53,767 nt of DNA from an uncultured Flavobacteriales bacterium (GTDB taxonomy: Bacteria; Bacteroidota; Bacteroidia; Flavobacteriales; Crocinitomicaceae): assembly GCA_946479985.1 (NCBI GenBank), contig CAMLIF010000014.1, forward strand, positions 1 through 53,767, given 5' to 3'. This document shows positions 50,724 through 53,767 of this stretch, piece by piece. The notes below the pieces were generated by a model. The model worked only from the letters and a program-made list of their open reading frames with translations, was not told the origin of the DNA and made no database searches. Positions within the stretch are counted from its first letter, which is position 1. Every line of letters begins with the position of its first letter. Position numbers and translations under genes: made by a program.

Positions 50724-51713
50724 ATGAAAAAACTACTCTCCATTTCTATTATCCTGTTATGCTCCTCTTCCGTTTTTGCAAAAAAAGTAAAGTTCGCAGT
50801 TGATATGCAGAACCAAACTGTGAATGCTACAGGTGTTCATATTGTCGGTGATTTCCAGGAAGCAGCCGGTTTGGGAACCAACTTCGGTGTAATGACTCCA
50901 ATGGCGCAGGAAGGTTCTTCGTCTGTTTACAGCATCGTGGTTGATATTCCTGCTTTTCAGAAGTATGAATATAAGTTTGCTAACGGTGACTTATTCTATG
51001 AGGTTGAATTCGTTCCTGTAAAATCGCGGGTTGGTTATGATTTTGTCGACAATCGCTGGATTTATGTTGATTCACTGTCCAACGACACAACATTTGTTGG
51101 CGCCATTTTGTACGCAGAAAATGCTCCTTACGGACTTACAATGGCGCGTTTGTTAGTCGATTTAACGGACGAGGCCTCAGTTAGCACGGATGGTGTTTAC
51201 ATTGGTGGTGATTTCAATTCATGGACACCCAACAAAACGCCGATTATTTCCCTGCAGGGTAATACAATTTACGAAGGCATTATCTTCCTGTCGACCGGAA
51301 CACACGACTATAAATTTTACAATGGAAGCAATGTTTCCGATACGGAAACCGTTCCGGGTTCGTGCGCAGTTTCGGGAAACAGGCAATTCGGCCTTTCAAC
51401 CGATTCTGTTTTCGCACAGGTTTGTTTTTCTTCCTGTACAACGTGTCTTGGTTCGGCTTCAGTGGTAGATAATACCGCAGAAGAAGCTCTGGTGTTTCCG
51501 CAGCCGTTCAGTGAATTTACTACCATTCAGTTCAGCAGAAATATTACAGATAATGCTGTTCTGGTAGATCCGACAGGAAAAGTAATTGAAACCTATACCA
51601 TCCAAAACAAAAATCAGTTTGTGGTTTACCGCAATCAATTAAATCCCGGAATTTACTATCTCCAATTCGGTAATTCCGCGGAACACTCTTCAATAAAACT
51701 AATACTCCAGTAA
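50724..51713 (+). CDS. T9SS surface protein with CBM48/E-set-like domains
   Basis: This is a 329-residue protein with the signal peptide MKKLLSISIILLCSSSVFA. Two tandem beta-sandwiches can be seen: VHIVGDFQEAAGLGTNFGVMT with YEYKFANGDLFYE, and VYIGGDFNSWTPNKTPIISL with HDYKFYNGS. These are the motifs of AMPK/CBM48-type (E-set) starch-binding domains. A type-A sorting domain (LVFPQPFSEFTTIQFS; LNPGIYYLQF, with PQP in place of PNP) ends the protein. It probably binds glucan or another polysaccharide at the cell surface. The next gene starts one base after its stop. Confidence 0.8.
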   Translation: MKKLLSISIILLCSSSVFAKKVKFAVDMQNQTVNATGVHIVGDFQEAAGLGTNFGVMTPMAQEGSSSVYSIVVDIPAFQKYEYKFANGDLFYEVEFVPVKSRVGYDFVDNRWIYVDSLSNDTTFVGAILYAENAPYGLTMARLLVDLTDEASVSTDGVYIGGDFNSWTPNKTPIISLQGNTIYEGIIFLSTGTHDYKFYNGSNVSDTETVPGSCAVSGNRQFGLSTDSVFAQVCFSSCTTCLGSASVVDNTAEEALVFPQPFSEFTTIQFSRNITDNAVLVDPTGKVIETYTIQNKNQFVVYRNQLNPGIYYLQFGNSAEHSSIKLILQ

Positions 51714-51714
51714 A

Positions 51715-53397
51715 GTGAAAAAAAACTTACTAATTCTGATTGCCGGTCTTGGACTGGCCGGCAATCTTATGGCTCAGCAATGGGGCGACTATACGCTTTA
51801 TAGTCAGCAAAACTCAACCAGTACATATTTATTGGATACCAATGGAACTGTTCAGCATACCTGGACCCATTCGAGCAGTGCAAAAACGGGTTATTCCTCC
51901 TATTTAATGCCGGGAGGAACTTTGGTTAGAACTGTTGCGCGTTCAGGTAACTCGTTTACCGGCGGACCTATCTGTGGTGAAGTTCAAAAAATAGATTACG
52001 CCGGAAATATTACCTGGGATTATGTGTATTCAACAACAGATTACTGTACTCACCACGACATTTGTCCTTTGATGAACGGAAATGTGCTCGTTATTGCTTA
52101 CGAACGTAAAAGCGCTGCGCAGTCAACACAGGCCGGAAGTTCTTCGAACATTGAGATTTGGTCAGAGAAGATCGTTGAAATTCAACCAACAGGTGCAACA
52201 ACCGGAACAGTTGTCTGGGAATGGCATTTGTGGGATCACCTGGTACAAAATCATGATAGTTCGAAAGATAATTATCAGACATCCGTTTCGGAACATCCGG
52301 AGTTAATGAATATCAATTACCAAACTCAGAAAGACTGGATTCACATGAATGGAATTGATTACAATCCTATGTTAGACCAGATTACTTTCAGCAGTCACAA
52401 CATGAATGAAATTTATGTGATTGATCATAGCACAACTACCGCAGAGGCAGCATCACATGCGGGCGGAAACTCCGGGAAAGGAGGAGATTTGTTATATCGC
52501 TGGGGAAATCCGGCAGCGTACGGAATTACCGGGATTACGAAAACACTTAACGTTGTTCATGATGCGCATTGGATTCCTGAAGGATCTCCAAATGCCGGAC
52601 GATTGGCTTGTTTCAACAACGGAGGAACTGCTACTAAATCTACCATCGATTTCGTGGATGCTCCTATTGACGGATACAACTATGAGTTGACTTCCGGTCA
52701 GGCTTTCGTTCCAACAACGTATACAGAACGTATTATTTGTTCAGCGAAAGGTTCGAATATGGGAAATTCGCAGCAATTGCCGAATGGAAATCACATGATC
52801 TGCGTGGCAACATCCGGGCTGATGTATGAAATAAATGATGTTGTAACAACACTTTGGACACAAACAGCCCAGGGTGCAGTTCCACAAATTTTCCGTTACG
52901 ATGAGTGTTATGTAAACAATACTGCTCCTGCACAACCAACTATTTCCAACAATACCGGATTATTAACATCAACAGCCGGCTCTACGTATCAATGGTATTT
53001 GAATGGCGAATTGATTTCGGGAGCAAACAGTCAAACATACCAGGCGGTATACAACGGTATGTATGTGGTTCGTATCACGGATGCAAATGGTTGTGTATAC
53101 CGTTATTCCGATGGATTTTTGTTCTCAGATGGCTCATCGTCTGCCGGAATTTCGGAAGAAGAAGCTGTTGAAATTACCCTGTTCCCGAATCCTGCAACCG
53201 GACAAGTTCAGTTGATAGTTCCTGCCGATTTTGGTGATTTTAACGTGGAAGTTTTGAATCAGATCGGCCAAAAAGTAATGTCAGTTTCCAATGAAACAAG
53301 TTTAGATCTGAACGCTTTCGGAAATGGAGTTTATTATATTTCCATTCGCTCGAATACTGGTGTGGGGACTACAAAAAAAGTATCCTTATTGAAATAA
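51715..53397 (+). CDS. T9SS arylsulfotransferase-like (ASST) protein
   Basis: This is a 560-residue protein with a GTG start at 51715, one base after the previous stop. No upstream ATG suits the signal peptide MKKNLLILIAGLGLAGNLMAQ. The propeller has the arylsulfotransferase motifs YLMPGGTLVRTV, ITWDYVYSTTDYCTHHDICP, GTVVWEWHLWDHLVQNHD, DWIHMNGIDYNPMLDQI and VHDAHWIPEGSP. These include the HHD and HW histidine positions of this family. A roughly 90-residue Ig-like domain and a type-A sorting domain (TLFPNPATGQVQLIVP; FGNGVYYISI) follow. Whether it transfers sulfate is not certain. The PQQ-like fold also occurs in non-enzymatic secreted proteins. Confidence 0.78.
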   Translation: MKKNLLILIAGLGLAGNLMAQQWGDYTLYSQQNSTSTYLLDTNGTVQHTWTHSSSAKTGYSSYLMPGGTLVRTVARSGNSFTGGPICGEVQKIDYAGNITWDYVYSTTDYCTHHDICPLMNGNVLVIAYERKSAAQSTQAGSSSNIEIWSEKIVEIQPTGATTGTVVWEWHLWDHLVQNHDSSKDNYQTSVSEHPELMNINYQTQKDWIHMNGIDYNPMLDQITFSSHNMNEIYVIDHSTTTAEAASHAGGNSGKGGDLLYRWGNPAAYGITGITKTLNVVHDAHWIPEGSPNAGRLACFNNGGTATKSTIDFVDAPIDGYNYELTSGQAFVPTTYTERIICSAKGSNMGNSQQLPNGNHMICVATSGLMYEINDVVTTLWTQTAQGAVPQIFRYDECYVNNTAPAQPTISNNTGLLTSTAGSTYQWYLNGELISGANSQTYQAVYNGMYVVRITDANGCVYRYSDGFLFSDGSSSAGISEEEAVEITLFPNPATGQVQLIVPADFGDFNVEVLNQIGQKVMSVSNETSLDLNAFGNGVYYISIRSNTGVGTTKKVSLLK

Positions 53398-53398
53398 A

Positions 53399-53767
53399 AT
53401 GAAGTTACTTCGAAGCTTTTTATTCCTGTTTTGTATCGGGTTTTCTTTCCTGGGAAGATCGCAAAGTGCCCTGTACGACAGAACTTCGGTTCAGGAACTG
53501 CGCATTTATTTCCACGAGTCGAACTGGGATTTTATACTAGATACTTTAAAGATCAACGACGCTGGTTATTGGCAGGCCGATTCAGTGATTCTGAACGGTG
53601 TAGTCTTCGATTCCGTTGGAGTTAAGTATAAAGGAAACAGTTCTTATGATTCCAGCCAGGTGAAAAACCCGTTTACTATTAAACTGGATAAGTATAAGGA
53701 CCAGGACTATTTGGGTTATACCAATCTGAAACTGCAAACAGGGCCCTTGCAGCCAGAAGCTGCAGCG
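53399..53767 (+). CDS. CotH-kinase-like secreted protein (partial, N-terminus only)
   Basis: ATG 53399, two bases after the stop at 53397, opens a frame to the window edge (123 residues). The signal peptide MKLLRSFLFLFCIGFSFLGR precedes ALYDRTSVQELRIYFHESNW, then GVVFDSVGVKYKGNSSYDSS and NPFTIKLDKYKDQDYLGYTN. These are the opening motifs of CotH kinase proteins, some of which phosphorylate spore-coat or surface proteins. The catalytic core lies beyond the window. The last 9 codons (after LKLQ) do not follow the expected family course and are GC-rich. Confidence 0.75.
   Translation, partial: MKLLRSFLFLFCIGFSFLGRSQSALYDRTSVQELRIYFHESNWDFILDTLKINDAGYWQADSVILNGVVFDSVGVKYKGNSSYDSSQVKNPFTIKLDKYKDQDYLGYTNLKLQTGPLQPEAAA

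Overview
The window looks like chromosomal DNA of a Bacteroidota, order Flavobacteriales, most like the Crocinitomicaceae/Fluviicola group. At least ten predicted secreted proteins end in a type IX secretion (T9SS) type-A C-terminal sorting domain (PNP...G.Y.L motifs). Several carry SprB-type repeats. Lipoproteins have Bacteroidota-style Ser-Cys or Gly-Cys lipoboxes. Promoter-like TAnnTTTG boxes occur, Shine-Dalgarno sites are not obvious, and a YtxJ-type bacillithiol protein is present. There is no rRNA, tRNA, CRISPR array, IS element or recognisable prophage. The T9SS machinery itself is not in the window.

Layout. 1-2.7 kb (minus): partial cutC and a secreted GH20 beta-hexosaminidase, translationally coupled. 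2.7-6.2 kb (plus): a secreted S9 prolyl-oligopeptidase-family peptidase and an OsmC protein, divergent from GH20 across a 20-bp palindrome. 6.2-7.0 kb (minus): two small paralogous lipoproteins. 7.2-10.1 kb (plus): a packed run of pheS, ytxJ-like, glutaminyl cyclase and tadA. 10.3-15.7 kb (plus): a two-gene ABC exporter, a T9SS cargo protein preceded by a long hairpin, a small secreted protein, and mnmE.

15.8-17.8 kb (plus): an AT-rich cassette of three poorly known genes, the first TIGR04255-like, followed by a frameshifted fourth. It looks like an accessory island. 17.8-23 kb: two paralogous small secreted proteins, a lipoprotein, a T9SS cargo protein, and an Lrp regulator divergent from a Cys/Met-metabolism PLP enzyme. 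23-34 kb (minus): three large paralogous T9SS SprB-repeat surface proteins. These are interrupted by a non-coding tandem-repeat array with a 43-nt period (25.6-26.0 kb) and a helical cytoplasmic protein.

34-38.7 kb (minus): radA, then a redoxin and a Lys-C-like secreted protease in one operon. 38.7-44.2 kb (plus): a secreted protein, a uridine-kinase-like P-loop kinase and a very large NtrY-like membrane histidine kinase, all overlapping. 44.6-53.8 kb: secreted proteins, including a PA-domain protein, a DUF5060/GH-type glycosidase, a starch-binding-like protein, an arylsulfotransferase-like protein and a partial CotH-type protein, mostly with sorting domains.

Housekeeping genes (pheS, tadA, mnmE, radA) are scattered among a dominant secretome. 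The most unusual signals are the 43-nt repeat array, the AT-rich TIGR04255 cassette with its broken fourth gene, and the trio of giant SprB proteins sharing an almost invariant linker.
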